Assembly: GCA_964426135.1 (NCBI GenBank)
Contig: CAYRPN010000010.1
Location: 1-64,000, forward strand
Reading direction: 5' to 3'
Length of the DNA stretch: 64,000 nucleotides
Source of the DNA: CAYRPN01 sp964426135
GTDB taxonomy: Bacteria; Planctomycetota; Phycisphaerae; Phycisphaerales; Phycisphaeraceae
The notes under the pieces were generated by a model. The model made no database searches and was not told where the DNA came from. It saw nothing but the letters and a program-made list of their open reading frames with translations. The position numbers and the translations under genes were made by a program. Numbering within the stretch: position 1 is the stretch's first letter; the number at the start of each line of letters is the position of its first letter. Below, piece by piece: positions 17,603 to 26,434 of the stretch.

Positions 17603-19102
17603 TTACCCGAGCAGGCCGAGGACGCTCTGCGGGCGGGAGTTTGAGATGGCCAATACGTTCGTTGATGCTTGTACGAGGATCTGCGACCGGGTGAGTTGAG
17701 CGGTTTCCGCGGCGAAGTCGGTGTCGCGGATGACGCTTTCAGCGGCGCTGGTGTTTTCGAGTGCGACGCCCAGCGAGCGGGTGGTGGCGCCGATGACGTT
17801 CTTCTGGAACGCACCGAGCCGTCCGCGGAGGCTGGAGAGCTGTTTGATGGATTCGTCGACGATGGACTGAGCGGACTCGAGGTTGCCGTCGACCACGTTC
17901 GAGCCGTTGCCGCTGCCCAGCGTGGAGAGGAATCCGGTGCCGACGGAGCCGAGGAACCGGCTGGCGACGTTGCCGATGCCGATGGACGCCTGGTTGTTGA
18001 TGTCGACGTTGGGGCCGAGGTTGAACTTGGCGCCGCCACCGGTGATGGTGAAGGCGGTGATCGACGCGGCGGCCTGGGCGCCGGCGGTGGTGAGCTCGAT
18101 GGACAGGTCGAGGAAGTCCGTGTTGATGCGGGCGACGCGGCCCTTGCTGGTGGCGGCGATGCCGTTGATGATCGCACTGACGTCCTGGCCTGCGTCTCGA
18201 AGCGGATTGGTGACGGCGGAGAAGGCGGTGCCGCCGGCGGTCTTGGACACGTTTTCGTTGATGCCCGAGAGCGCGAAGATGCTGCCCGCCTGGCTGCCGT
18301 CATCGACGACGTCGACGCTGACGAACTCGTCGGAGCCGAAGCCCTGGCTCTTGACCACGATGCCGGTGCCCGACACCTTGGCGGAAAGTCCGGTGACGCT
18401 GCTGAAGGTGTTGACGGCGGAAGCCACCGCGGTCAGCGCGGTGCCGCTGGCGAAACTGAATTCACGCGAACCCTTGAGGCCGGCGAGTTCGATCACGTAC
18501 TGGCTGGTTGCGCCGCCGGTGTTCAAGGCCGCGGCGCCGAAGGAGAGGAACAAGCCGGCGTGCTGAGCCGACGCGGTGACCAGCACGTTCACCGTGCGGG
18601 TGTCGCCGGTTTCGAGCTTGGCGGCGTTGATGGTGAAGTCCGCGACGGTCGCGGCCTGGCCGCTGATGGTGAAGTCGTACGTTCCGTTGAGGAGTTTGAC
18701 GCCCTCGAAGCTGGTGGAGCCGGCGATGCGGTCGATGGTCTGCAGAATCGAGTCGATCTGAAGCTGGTTGGCTTCCTTTTCTTCGAGGCTCAGGCCTGCG
18801 TCATTGGCGCTCTGGCCCACGAGGGACTGGAGCTCGACGAGCAGGTTGCTGACTTCCTGCAGGCCGCCCTCGGCGATGTTGATGACCTGGTCCGCACGCT
18901 CGGCGTTGCCGATGGCGGCGCTGATGGACGCCTTCTCGCTGCGAAGATTCTCGCTGGCGATCAGGCCCGCCGGGTCATCGGCGCCGCGGTTGATCCGCAG
19001 GCCGGTGCTCAGGCGTTCCAGGGCGGTGGACAACCCTTTGTTTTGGTTGCCCAGCACTCGCTGGGAGATGAGGGAACTGACGTTGGTGTTGATGCGACTC
19101 AT
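17603..19102 (-). CDS. fliC: flagellin
   Basis: A 499-residue flagellin, the filament subunit. The N-terminal D0/D1 region (MSRINTNVSSLISQRVLGNQ ... LSTGLRINRGADDPAGL) and the C-terminal D1/D0 region (GNLESAQSIVDESI ... RSQILVQASTNVLAISN) are both complete and coiled-coil-like. Between them lies a long variable outer part (about residues 150-400), larger than in minimal flagellins. The ATG at 19102 is preceded by GGAGG at a suitable distance. The gene stands alone with its own terminator; no chaperone, cap or csrA gene is near, so the cell is flagellated but the rest of the set is elsewhere. Confidence 0.96.
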   Translation of the reverse strand: MSRINTNVSSLISQRVLGNQNKGLSTALERLSTGLRINRGADDPAGLIASENLRSEKASISAAIGNAERADQVINIAEGGLQEVSNLLVELQSLVGQSANDAGLSLEEKEANQLQIDSILQTIDRIAGSTSFEGVKLLNGTYDFTISGQAATVADFTINAAKLETGDTRTVNVLVTASAQHAGLFLSFGAAALNTGGATSQYVIELAGLKGSREFSFASGTALTAVASAVNTFSSVTGLSAKVSGTGIVVKSQGFGSDEFVSVDVVDDGSQAGSIFALSGINENVSKTAGGTAFSAVTNPLRDAGQDVSAIINGIAATSKGRVARINTDFLDLSIELTTAGAQAAASITAFTITGGGAKFNLGPNVDINNQASIGIGNVASRFLGSVGTGFLSTLGSGNGSNVVDGNLESAQSIVDESIKQLSSLRGRLGAFQKNVIGATTRSLGVALENTSAAESVIRDTDFAAETAQLTRSQILVQASTNVLAISNSRPQSVLGLLG

Positions 19103-19810
19103 GGGTGATGGTCCTCCGTGAACACGGGGGGTTTTGCCTTTCGGCACCGGGCGTCCTGCCCCTGAAACGGGTCGTCCAAGCCGATCCTGATCACTGATGC
19201 TTGCGACAAGGCGGATGCGTAGCCTTGTCGTTGCGGAAGAGGTCGCTCATCGGCGGGGGAATTGCTCGACTCGATTCGGCGGGGCTGTTGCGAGGGTGAT
19301 CGGTTCGCCCTGGCAGGCCCGCGTCGCTTCGTTCGTTCCATTCGCCAAACCTGCGATCCCTTGACGCACCTGACTGTTCGGCGGTTGGCCTTGCCGCTCA
19401 CCAGTCCAAAAACCGAATTTCCTTATCGGAACTCCGTTCGCAGCGGGCTTCCGAAACGGGTCGGCACGATGCGTCCAGACGTCACAATCGTCATAACCGG
19501 CACGCGCCTTAACGACGACATGAACCGCATGGAAAATATTTTTCGCGGCAGTCGTGTGAGGATCGGGCTGCGCGACGCGACTTTGCGATTGCTGGAAATG
19601 TGCTTGAAATCAAGGTGTTCTACGCTCATGTGTCCCGGACTCCGCCCGGGGACGGATGTCCTTGCGCTCAGGAATCGCCTTGCGCCCATCCAGGAAAAAT
19701 GAAATGCGATCTCGCTCTCGCCGGTCACGCAGCGTTGTCCGTCCGCAGGCGGAGCGCGGGGCTAGTGGCCGCAAGCCCGCAACCATTTGTAAGATGATTC
19801 GCCGCTCAGG
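19103..19810. other. long intergenic region upstream of flagellin
   Basis: About 700 bases hold no convincing gene; the open frames in it lack protein-like composition. It contains a hairpin CGACAAGG/CCTTGTCG at about 19204-19231 in the presumed flagellin leader. I looked for sigma-28 and sigma-54 promoters and found none that I would defend. Confidence 0.5.
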
Positions 19811-19908
19811 TGCCGTGCAAGATTAACTCCGCAGATTCGAATCGCTTCGCTCCCAGCCGGACGACTTGGAAAGTCGTCCCACATGCGATGTTGATCCTGC
19901 ACGGCTCC
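19811..19908 (+). repeat. MITE-like element family B, copy 1
   Basis: A 98-bp element ending TGCACGGCTCC, with an inner hairpin GGACGACTT/AAGTCGTCC. It matches the copies at 28747-28846 and, reversed, 52841-52930 over nearly the full length. It lies 77 bases upstream of the ASCH gene and is followed by tandem units of the type AATCCTGAACACCCCGG. Confidence 0.82.
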
Positions 19909-19985
19909 TTAGAATCCTGAACACCCCGGAATCCTGAACACCCCGGAACCCGGAACTCAAAACTCAGAACTTCCACTCCTCCGCC

Positions 19986-20714
19986 ATGTCCGTCCACATC
20001 GCCATTCTGGTTCGTCCGTATCCGAGGCTCATCCTTGACGGGCGCAAGACCATCGAAAGCCGGCTCACGGTCACGCCGCGCGTGCCGTTCAAAGCGATCA
20101 CACTCGGCGAGCGCATCTTCTTTAAAGAGTCCTCCGGCCCGTTCTTCGCCACGGCGACTGCCGGCGAGACGCTCTTCTTCGACAACCTCACACCCGCGAA
20201 ACTTGCCGACCTCAAGCAGCGCTTCAACCACGCCATCTGCGGCGAAGACGCGTTCTGGAATTGGAAGCGCGATGCCAAGTACGCCACGCTCATCCATCTC
20301 CTCGAGGTCATGCCCACCGGCATCGGCCCCGCGATGGAACCTTCGCGCGGCCCAGCCTGGTTCGTCCTGTCCGATAACGCAGCCGCCGCTGTGCCATTGC
20401 CGTTTCAAGTCACGCTGACTGCCGGCGCCATCCGCAACAGCTACCTGCGGGTACCGCGCAAGATCTGCGCGTTGCCTGTCGAGCATTACGGAGGCAGTAC
20501 GTCAGCAGAGGCCGGTAACCCGCTGCACCTCGTCCTGCCCAATGGCCAAGGCATCGACACCGACATCGTCAGCAACCACATGATCCGCTGGCGAGGCTGG
20601 GGCGCGATCTACAAAGAGCACCACCTGAAGCCGGGCGACCGCGTGTGTTTTGTTCCCCTCAGCACGGGCAAGTATCGTGTGGACTGTGTCACACACTCCC
20701 CCAAAGCTGGATGA
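19986..20714 (+). CDS. ASCH-domain protein
   Basis: A 242-residue protein. The N-terminal 130 residues fit the ASCH fold (PUA-like RNA-binding): AILVRPYPRLILDGRKTIESRL is the hallmark start, followed by GERIFFKESSGPF. The C-terminal part (HMIRWRGWGAIYKEHHLKPGD) is conserved-looking but unassigned. ASCH proteins are linked to RNA or nucleoside modification. Its 3' end overlaps the start of nadC by up to 29 bases if the GTG start is right, which suggests cotranscription with nadC and birA. Confidence 0.78.
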   Translation: MSVHIAILVRPYPRLILDGRKTIESRLTVTPRVPFKAITLGERIFFKESSGPFFATATAGETLFFDNLTPAKLADLKQRFNHAICGEDAFWNWKRDAKYATLIHLLEVMPTGIGPAMEPSRGPAWFVLSDNAAAAVPLPFQVTLTAGAIRNSYLRVPRKICALPVEHYGGSTSAEAGNPLHLVLPNGQGIDTDIVSNHMIRWRGWGAIYKEHHLKPGDRVCFVPLSTGKYRVDCVTHSPKAG

Positions 20715-21591
20715 TTTCGTTCCCCGCGACGAAGCGGCCGCCCTCATCGCCCGTGCCCGGCAGGAAGACCTGGGGCCGGAGAACCTCGACATCACCTGCG
20801 CGGTGTTCCTCCCGCACGACCGTCCCACCGTGGCCGTGATGCACGCCCGCAAGCCGGGCAGGCTCGCCGGCGCTGCTCTGCTGCCGGTGGTTGCGCGGAC
20901 GTACGATCCGGCGGTCCAGGTGGAACTGGCCGCCCACGACGGATCCGCGCTCGCGCCTCGGCAGACGGTCGCCACTTTCCGCGGGCCACTGCGCAGCGTG
21001 CTGGCGATGGAGCGCATCGCCCTGAACTTCTGCACGCATCTCTCCGGCATCGCCACGCTCACCGCGCAATATGTCGAAACCGTCGCCGGCACCAAGGCGA
21101 AAATCTACGACACGCGCAAAACCATCCCCGGCCTGCGCGGGCTGGCGAAGTATGCCGTGGCCTGCGGCGGCGGCCACAATCATCGCATCGGGCTTTACGA
21201 CGCCGTCCTCGTGAAGGACAACCACATCGCGCACATCCCGCCCGCGCAGCTCGCCGCCGCGCTCAGTGACGCGATCAGCCGGGCCCGCGCCTGGCAGCCC
21301 GCATCACAGCGGCCGAGTTTCGTCGAGGTAGAGGTCGATACGCTGGCGCAGCTTGAAATCGTGCTCGCATGCGACGTGGACATCGTGCTGCTGGACAACA
21401 TGACGCCGGCCCAGATGCGTCAGGCGGTGACGCTGCGCAATCGCATCGCCCCGCGCGTCGAGCTCGAAGCCAGCGGCGGCGTGAACCTGGCGTCCGTTCG
21501 CGCCATCGCCGAGTCAGGCGTCGAGCGCATCGCCATCGGCGCCCTGACCCACTCGGCGGTCGCACTGGACCTGGGGCTGGACATTGACTGA
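20686..21591 (+). CDS. nadC: nicotinate-nucleotide pyrophosphorylase
   Basis: About 301 residues; makes nicotinate mononucleotide from quinolinate in NAD synthesis. Family blocks are EDLGPENLDIT, ERIALNFCTHLSGIAT, IYDTRKTIPGLRGLAKYAV, CGGGHNHRIGLYDAVLVKDNH and DIVLLDNM. The start is uncertain: GTG 20686 (VSHTPPKLDDF) fits the usual length, while a TTG at 20650 is possible. It overlaps the preceding ASCH gene and the following birA start, so the three form a tight string. Confidence 0.93.
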   Translation: MSHTPPKLDDFVPRDEAAALIARARQEDLGPENLDITCAVFLPHDRPTVAVMHARKPGRLAGAALLPVVARTYDPAVQVELAAHDGSALAPRQTVATFRGPLRSVLAMERIALNFCTHLSGIATLTAQYVETVAGTKAKIYDTRKTIPGLRGLAKYAVACGGGHNHRIGLYDAVLVKDNHIAHIPPAQLAAALSDAISRARAWQPASQRPSFVEVEVDTLAQLEIVLACDVDIVLLDNMTPAQMRQAVTLRNRIAPRVELEASGGVNLASVRAIAESGVERIAIGALTHSAVALDLGLDID

Positions 21592-22606
21592 ACTACCAGA
21601 CAACGAGAGAGCACCCCTGAGCAGGGAGACGATTGACGTCAAGGTGTTCACCGCCCTGCGATTCGCCCTGCGTCACAGCGATGGCCCCATGACGGTCGAT
21701 GCGCTGGCCACCCGTACACACTTTCCAATCAACGTCGTGCTCCATTCACTTGATCGCCTCGTCGCCGCCGGCTGCACGCTTGTTCGCGACACGACAGGCG
21801 TGAGCCTGCAGTCCACCGGCCTGGGCGTCTGGTCCGATTTCATCCGCATGACCACAGGCGGCGATCGTATCGTCGAGGTGTATCGCCAGACGACGAGCAC
21901 GCAGGACGCCGCCCGCCGGCTGATCGCCGGCATCGGTCCGGCCGCCGCGGATCGCACCTTGATCTTCGCCGACGAACAGATCGCCGGCCGCGGCCGCATG
22001 GGCCGCACCTGGACCGCACCGCCCGGCTCAGCCGTGCTCGTGAGCCGAATCGCCAAGCTCAGTCATCACCAGATTCAGTCCGCCGAGTGCCTGCCGCTGA
22101 TCGCGGCGGTGGCGGTGGCGCAGACCATCGACATGCTCGCAAAGGGCCGTTGCGAGCCCGCGCGGATCAAGTGGCCCAACGACGTGTACGTGCAGCAGCG
22201 CAAGATCGCCGGCATCCTCGTGGAAATGCTGCCGCGTGAACAAGTGGCGATCATCGGCATCGGCGTGAACGTTGCGCTCGCAGCCGATCAACTCCCGCCT
22301 GAACTGAAAGACAAGGCCACCAGCCTCGCCATGCTCGGCGGCGATTGCGATCGCCTGAGTGTCGCCGCGACGCTTGCCCACCACCTGGACCACTGGCTCG
22401 CCCCCGAAGCGCACTGGGATCGCGCGATCCGCATCTGGCGCACCCGCAGCCTGCATCGCAGCGACGAACTCGTCACCTTCATGCACGACGGCAGGCGCAC
22501 CACAGGCTACGTCATCGACGTCGATCCCGCCGCCGGCCTGATCGTGCGCACGCAAAACGGCGAACTGGTCAATCTGCCCGCCGCGACGACCTCGGTGGTG
22601 GTGTAG
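21584..22606 (+). CDS. birA: biotin--protein ligase with N-terminal HTH (BirA)
   Basis: A 340-residue protein. The N-terminal 75 residues form a winged-helix-like region (TVDALATRTHFPINVVLHSLDRLVAAG), then the ligase core with STQDAARRL, ADEQIAGRGRMGRTWTAPPG, IKWPNDVYVQQRKIAGILVE and IGIGVNV. The C-terminal SH3-like domain ends NGELVNLPAATTS. It attaches biotin to carboxylase carrier proteins and, with the HTH, may repress biotin genes. The start is the TTG at 21584, which overlaps the nadC stop by 8 bases; no ATG lies early enough to include the whole HTH. Confidence 0.92.
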   Translation: MTELPDNERAPLSRETIDVKVFTALRFALRHSDGPMTVDALATRTHFPINVVLHSLDRLVAAGCTLVRDTTGVSLQSTGLGVWSDFIRMTTGGDRIVEVYRQTTSTQDAARRLIAGIGPAAADRTLIFADEQIAGRGRMGRTWTAPPGSAVLVSRIAKLSHHQIQSAECLPLIAAVAVAQTIDMLAKGRCEPARIKWPNDVYVQQRKIAGILVEMLPREQVAIIGIGVNVALAADQLPPELKDKATSLAMLGGDCDRLSVAATLAHHLDHWLAPEAHWDRAIRIWRTRSLHRSDELVTFMHDGRRTTGYVIDVDPAAGLIVRTQNGELVNLPAATTSVVV

Positions 22607-22631
22607 CTCCGATCAGAGGAGCGTGAGCAGG

Positions 22632-22840
22632 AATCAAAGTGATCGATTAGGATTATGGTTGGGATTATGATTAGCAGGGGAGTCGGAGAGTTTATGAGGA
22701 AGAGTAGGGGTATGAGTAGGAACAAGCCCTCGATTCCCATTTCTCTTCATACTCATACTCATACTCATACTCATACTCTGAATCCTTCTGGTTCCTATTC
22801 ATTCTCCTACTCATCATCCTAATCTTTCTGGTTCCACCTC
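22632..22840. repeat. mirrored repeat with CATACT hexamer tandem
   Basis: Five exact tandem copies of CATACT lie at about 22748-22778. They are flanked by mirrored stretches (GGATTATGATTAG... on the left, CTACTCATCATCCTAATC on the right). It fills the gap between convergent birA and the DHH gene. There is no CRISPR structure: the unit is only 6 bases and has no spacers. Confidence 0.65.
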
Positions 22841-22847
22841 CTACTCC

Positions 22848-23945
22848 TCATCCCCGCAGCGCGCCGAGGATCGCTTCTTCCACCGTCGCCACGGCCTGCT
22901 CCAGCGTGCCGGTGAATTTCACGCCTGCCGCCCGTGCGTGGCCGCCGCCGCCGAAGCGGGCAGCGAGTTCCGCGACGTTGATCGCATCCGCGCCGGGTTT
23001 GCTGCGCAGGCTCACGCGGATCACCGGCGCGCGAAGCTTCTGGCTCTCCGTGCCGTTGCCGAACGCGGGCGGCGGCTCCACGACCAGCGCCACCACCTGC
23101 ACCGCGCTGACCGATTGCGGAATGTCCACGAAGCGCTCCGTCTCTTCGACATGCGCGCCGGTCTCCGCGAAATCTTTCGCCCGCAGGATCATGACAGCCG
23201 CCTGGCCGTTCGCCAGGAGTTTCATGCTCTGCATCGCGCGGACCTGCAGGGCGAGCTTTTCCAGTCGTTCGTTCTGCTCCAGCTTGGCGTAGAGGTCGGC
23301 CTGGTCGATGCCGCTCTTCATGAGCCTGGCGGCCAGCAGGTGCGTGCGGGCCGAGGTATTGGAGAAGCGGAACCAGCCCGTGTCCGACGCCACGCCGGCG
23401 AAGAGCGATTCAGCGATGCACACGTCGCGGATCAGCGGATTCGTTTCGTCGCCGGCGTGGCGACTTGAAGTCGCCACGCCGGAGCCGACCATCGCATCGA
23501 GAAGATCGACGATGACGCAGCACACCGCCGCGGCCGCGCCATCCACGACGCGGTGCTTCGCGGGGATGTCGCCGGTCAGGTGATGATCGACGATCAATGT
23601 GCGGTCCAGCAGCGGTTCCAGCGCGCTTCGCATCGGCGCAACCTGCGCCCAAGCGCCGGTGTCGAGGATCAGGACCAGATCGGGTTTGCCGAAATCCATG
23701 CCCGTCGCATGTTCGCGCAGCAGGCCGTAGCCGCGAAGCCTGCGGAACGACGGCAGCACCGGCCCCATCAGCACGCCGTCGATTGCTGCTTGAGGCTTGA
23801 GCGTCCGCAGCGCCGCGGTCATCGCGGCCACCGCTCCGTAGGCGTCGCCATCGGGCTTGGCGTGCGTGGTGATAAGCACACGCTGCGCCGGCTGAATCAG
23901 GCGGGCCGCGTCGGTGAGGGAAAGGTTGGACTGGTAATCGCTCAT
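22848..23945 (-). CDS. DHH/DHHA1 phosphoesterase (NrnA-like)
   Basis: A 365-residue protein of the DHH superfamily, most like bifunctional oligoribonuclease/pAp phosphatase NrnA, which clears short RNA and pAp. Motifs: THAKPDGDAYGAV (metal binding), LVLILDTG, IVDHH and the C-terminal DHHA1 block FGGGGHARAAG. The ATG at 23945 begins MSDYQSNLS. Between the VDHH and the later DTGWFRFSN parts, a perfect 31-base palindrome encodes a small insert (VATSSRHAG) after VGSG. The neighbour ribF lies upstream on the same strand with a repeat element between. Confidence 0.9.
   Translation of the reverse strand: MSDYQSNLSLTDAARLIQPAQRVLITTHAKPDGDAYGAVAAMTAALRTLKPQAAIDGVLMGPVLPSFRRLRGYGLLREHATGMDFGKPDLVLILDTGAWAQVAPMRSALEPLLDRTLIVDHHLTGDIPAKHRVVDGAAAAVCCVIVDLLDAMVGSGVATSSRHAGDETNPLIRDVCIAESLFAGVASDTGWFRFSNTSARTHLLAARLMKSGIDQADLYAKLEQNERLEKLALQVRAMQSMKLLANGQAAVMILRAKDFAETGAHVEETERFVDIPQSVSAVQVVALVVEPPPAFGNGTESQKLRAPVIRVSLRSKPGADAINVAELAARFGGGGHARAAGVKFTGTLEQAVATVEEAILGALRG
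23452..23482. repeat. perfect palindrome inside the DHH gene
   Basis: Fourteen-base arms CCGGCGTGGCGACT and AGTCGCCACGCCGG with a 3-base loop sit within the coding sequence. It resembles a self-contained short palindromic repeat unit and keeps the frame open. Confidence 0.8.
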
Positions 23946-24003
23946 GCGGACGATGTTCCAAGAATGCAAGTGAACTGGATCCCCGCGTTGCGTCAAGGCC
24001 CGC

Positions 24004-24079
24004 GTAGGGTGCGTCAAGGCTCGGCGCGGACGCACCGCAGCGCGACGTGGTGTGTCCGCGCGGATTTGACGCGCCCTAC
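24004..24079. repeat. MITE-like element family A, copy 3 (short, degenerate right arm)
   Basis: The left arm 24004-24036 matches family A exactly. The right arm (24049-24079) is diverged (TGTGTCCGCGCGGATTTGACG) and the interior is only about 12 bases. The terminal CTA of the right arm is the TAG stop codon of ribF. Confidence 0.82.
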
Positions 24080-25008
24080 GCCGGCCGCCGCACGTGAAAC
24101 CCCCGCGACATTCGCCGCACCTCTTCCACATCGCGCTGCAGCTGCGCCTTCAGCGCCGCCACGCCGGGGAAACGCTGCTGGTCGCGTAGCCAGCGCGTCA
24201 GGCGCACCACAATCACCTGCCCATACAGTTCGCCATGATAGTCGAGGGCGTGCGCCTCGATCACCCGTTCTCGACCGGCGAACGTAGGTTTGATTCCCAC
24301 GCTTACCGCCGCCGGGTGTACACCGCCATTCTCCAGCTCAATTTCGCCGGCATACACACCGTCGCAAGGCAGGGCACGCCCGGCGAGTGCCGCGGGATCG
24401 AGGTTGGCCGTGGGCACGTCGATCGTTCGGCCGAGCTGCTCGCCGCGCACCACAGCCGCGCTCAGTTCATACGGCCGGCCCAGGCACCGTGCCGCATCCG
24501 CGACGCGGCCATGCCGCAGCAGCCAGCGGATCAGCGAGCTGCTCAGCGGAGCCAGCGTGTGATCGGAAAGCTCCACCTCCGCGTCCGCCACGATGATCGT
24601 CTCGTAGCCGAAGCGCGGCCCCAGTTCCGCGAGCACTTTCAGATCGCCGGCGCGGCCCTTGCCGAAGCGAAAATCGGGCCCTTCCACAATCGCCGCCGGC
24701 ACGTGGCGCTCCACCAACTGCTCGATGAACTGCTGGGGCGTAAGCGAAAGCAACGCCGGCGACGGGGCAAACACCACGACTTCATCCGCGCCGGACTCGC
24801 GCAGGTATCGCGTCTTCTGCGCAAGGGTCGTCAGCCGCAGCGGTTCGTTCCCCGGGCGCAGCACCGCGGCCGGGTGCGGATCGAACGTCAGCGCGATGAC
24901 GCGCACCGAGGCCTGCCGCGCCGCTTCCGCCGCCCGCGCCAGGATCGCTCGATGCCCCAGATGCACCCCGTCGAAGTTGCCGATTGTCAGCACGCACTGC
25001 GGATCCAT
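24076..25008 (-). CDS. ribF: bifunctional riboflavin kinase/FAD synthetase
   Basis: A 310-residue enzyme that makes FMN and then FAD. The N-terminal nucleotidyltransferase has TIGNFDGVHLGH (residues about 8-19), ALTFDPHP and EGPDFRFGKGRAGD. The C-terminal riboflavin kinase has GRPYELSAAVVRGEQLGRT, DVPTANLD and SVGIKPTF. The ATG at 25008 (MDPQCVLT) fits the family. The stop codon lies in the end of a family A repeat, so the C-terminus (HVRRPA) may have been reshaped by its insertion. Confidence 0.94.
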   Translation of the reverse strand: MDPQCVLTIGNFDGVHLGHRAILARAAEAARQASVRVIALTFDPHPAAVLRPGNEPLRLTTLAQKTRYLRESGADEVVVFAPSPALLSLTPQQFIEQLVERHVPAAIVEGPDFRFGKGRAGDLKVLAELGPRFGYETIIVADAEVELSDHTLAPLSSSLIRWLLRHGRVADAARCLGRPYELSAAVVRGEQLGRTIDVPTANLDPAALAGRALPCDGVYAGEIELENGGVHPAAVSVGIKPTFAGRERVIEAHALDYHGELYGQVIVVRLTRWLRDQQRFPGVAALKAQLQRDVEEVRRMSRGFHVRRPA

Positions 25009-25272
25009 GCGAGTGAGGATAGCGGGCTGCCGCGCGGGTGACGAATCCGCGGGCCGTGTTGGCAACGGGTCCAGTCTGCCGAGGGGCAAGCCGCCGGCGA
25101 CGCTACGAGCAACGGCAGTCGCTACGAGTTGACCCTCGGCCAGATGACCCGGGCGAATGCGGAGGCATATGCGGTGAGCAAGGGCGGTCACCTGGTGACG
25201 GCGGCTGAAATGTCCCGCTCCTCCATTCTTCTACTTTGGTACATTCACAACTCACCCGCCAGGAGAGAACTT

Positions 25273-26391
25273 ATGTCCGAACCTGCCGCGACGGAGTACG
25301 AGTGGACGACGATCAAGCCCGCGATGGATTCGCTGGAGTTTGGGATACACGTGCCCAAGGGTTGGAACAAGGCGCCGATCCCGCAGGAGCAGCCTGACTT
25401 CAGCGACCCCAGCGCCTTCATGCCGCTGGCTTTGTTCGTGGCGCCGTTCGGGGCGGTGGTCTTTTCCGTCGCTGTGCGGCCGGTGTTCGAGCAGGGCGGG
25501 CCGAAGCAATGGCTCATCGCGCTGGCGCAGCAGCAGCAAGGCATGCAGTTCGAGCCGCCGCAGGACTGCGAACTGAATGAACTGAAGGGCGCCACCTGCC
25601 TGGCGACCCTGCAGTCGGACGTGGGGCCGATGCAGTCGCGCTCGGTGATCCTGGTCAACGGCAACACGATGGTGCTGCTCAGCGCCTTGGCGCCGGTGCA
25701 GGTCTGGCCCTCGCTGGTGCCGACGTTCGACAACATGTTCGGCGGGTTTCAGATGCGCTGGAAGCTCAAGGGGAAGGAAGAGCCGGCGCCGGCTTCCGCC
25801 ACGCCGACTGCGGAGGATGAGAAGCCCACGTTGCCCGCGGACATCGCCTTGGCTGGTGACGGCGCCAGCCTCGACCCCGAGCACAAAATGAACGTTTATT
25901 TCCGCGATCACGGCATCGGCCTGGTGCCGCGCGTGCTGGAGGTCAACGAAAGCGAACGCTACGCCCTGATCGGTTGCGGCGCCATCGTCGCCATCGTGCA
26001 GGTGCCCCTGGGCTGGCACGCCATCGACGATGGTAAGCGCACTCTCGTTTTCGATCCGGAAAACAAGATCCAGGTCAACCTCAACGTCCTGCAGCCAGGC
26101 CCGCTCAACATCGAACAGGTGATCGAAGCGATCCTCGGCCAGGTGCAGCAGGCGAACCCCGGCGTCGAGCACGTGCGCATGACCATCGCCGGCATGCCCA
26201 CCCTGGGCCTGCGGAACCTCAAGGCCGACGGCGAAGAAGTCGAACAGGCATTCATGTTCCGCCCCCATGCCGTCGGCGGCGATTCGACGAACACACTCCT
26301 GCAGGTGCGAGTCACGGCAACGCCCGGCGAAATGATCCGCGCCATGAACCTCGCGGAGGTGCTGGTGCGCGGAATGCGAACGGGCGCGTGA
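25273..26391 (+). CDS. hypothetical two-domain protein
   Basis: A 372-residue soluble protein without a signal peptide. The ATG at 25273 has AGGAGAG just upstream. It seems to hold two similar halves (about 1-160 and 190-372) joined by a Pro/Ala/Glu linker near 175-195. Both halves start with a short strand and a phrase of the type 'V-x-G-W' (HVPKGWNKAP; QVPLGWHAID) and contain a later amphipathic helix, somewhat like the DcrB/PsbP-type fold. I do not recognise the family with confidence. Its 3' end lies 43 bases from an insertion sequence. Confidence 0.6.
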   Translation: MSEPAATEYEWTTIKPAMDSLEFGIHVPKGWNKAPIPQEQPDFSDPSAFMPLALFVAPFGAVVFSVAVRPVFEQGGPKQWLIALAQQQQGMQFEPPQDCELNELKGATCLATLQSDVGPMQSRSVILVNGNTMVLLSALAPVQVWPSLVPTFDNMFGGFQMRWKLKGKEEPAPASATPTAEDEKPTLPADIALAGDGASLDPEHKMNVYFRDHGIGLVPRVLEVNESERYALIGCGAIVAIVQVPLGWHAIDDGKRTLVFDPENKIQVNLNVLQPGPLNIEQVIEAILGQVQQANPGVEHVRMTIAGMPTLGLRNLKADGEEVEQAFMFRPHAVGGDSTNTLLQVRVTATPGEMIRAMNLAEVLVRGMRTGA

Positions 26392-26434
26392 GCACCGGCT
26401 GGTGATCCCCGCTCGGCTTTTCCATGCAGCGTCG

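Noticed and set aside
17669..19108. 479-codon plus-strand frame opposite flagellin
   Set aside because: Shadow of the flagellin gene, with Gly/Ala/Asp/Glu-biased composition and no domain.
19400..19440. Sigma-28 promoter for flagellin (a CCGATAA-like site near 19416 on the minus strand)
   Set aside because: The matching -35 element at the proper spacing is absent, and the site is over 300 bases from the start.
19262..19728. Overlapping 146- and 101-codon frames upstream of flagellin
   Set aside because: Neither has a ribosome-binding site or recognisable composition, and they overlap on opposite strands.
22748..22778. CATACT repeats and the GAATGTC repeats near 53000 as CRISPR
   Set aside because: Units are 6-9 bases with no spacers and no cas genes; they are simple tandem repeats.
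26392..26434. 5' part of the gene broken by the IS, left of the element
   Set aside because: The 43 bases between the hypothetical gene and the IS carry no frame that could join the right-hand remnant.
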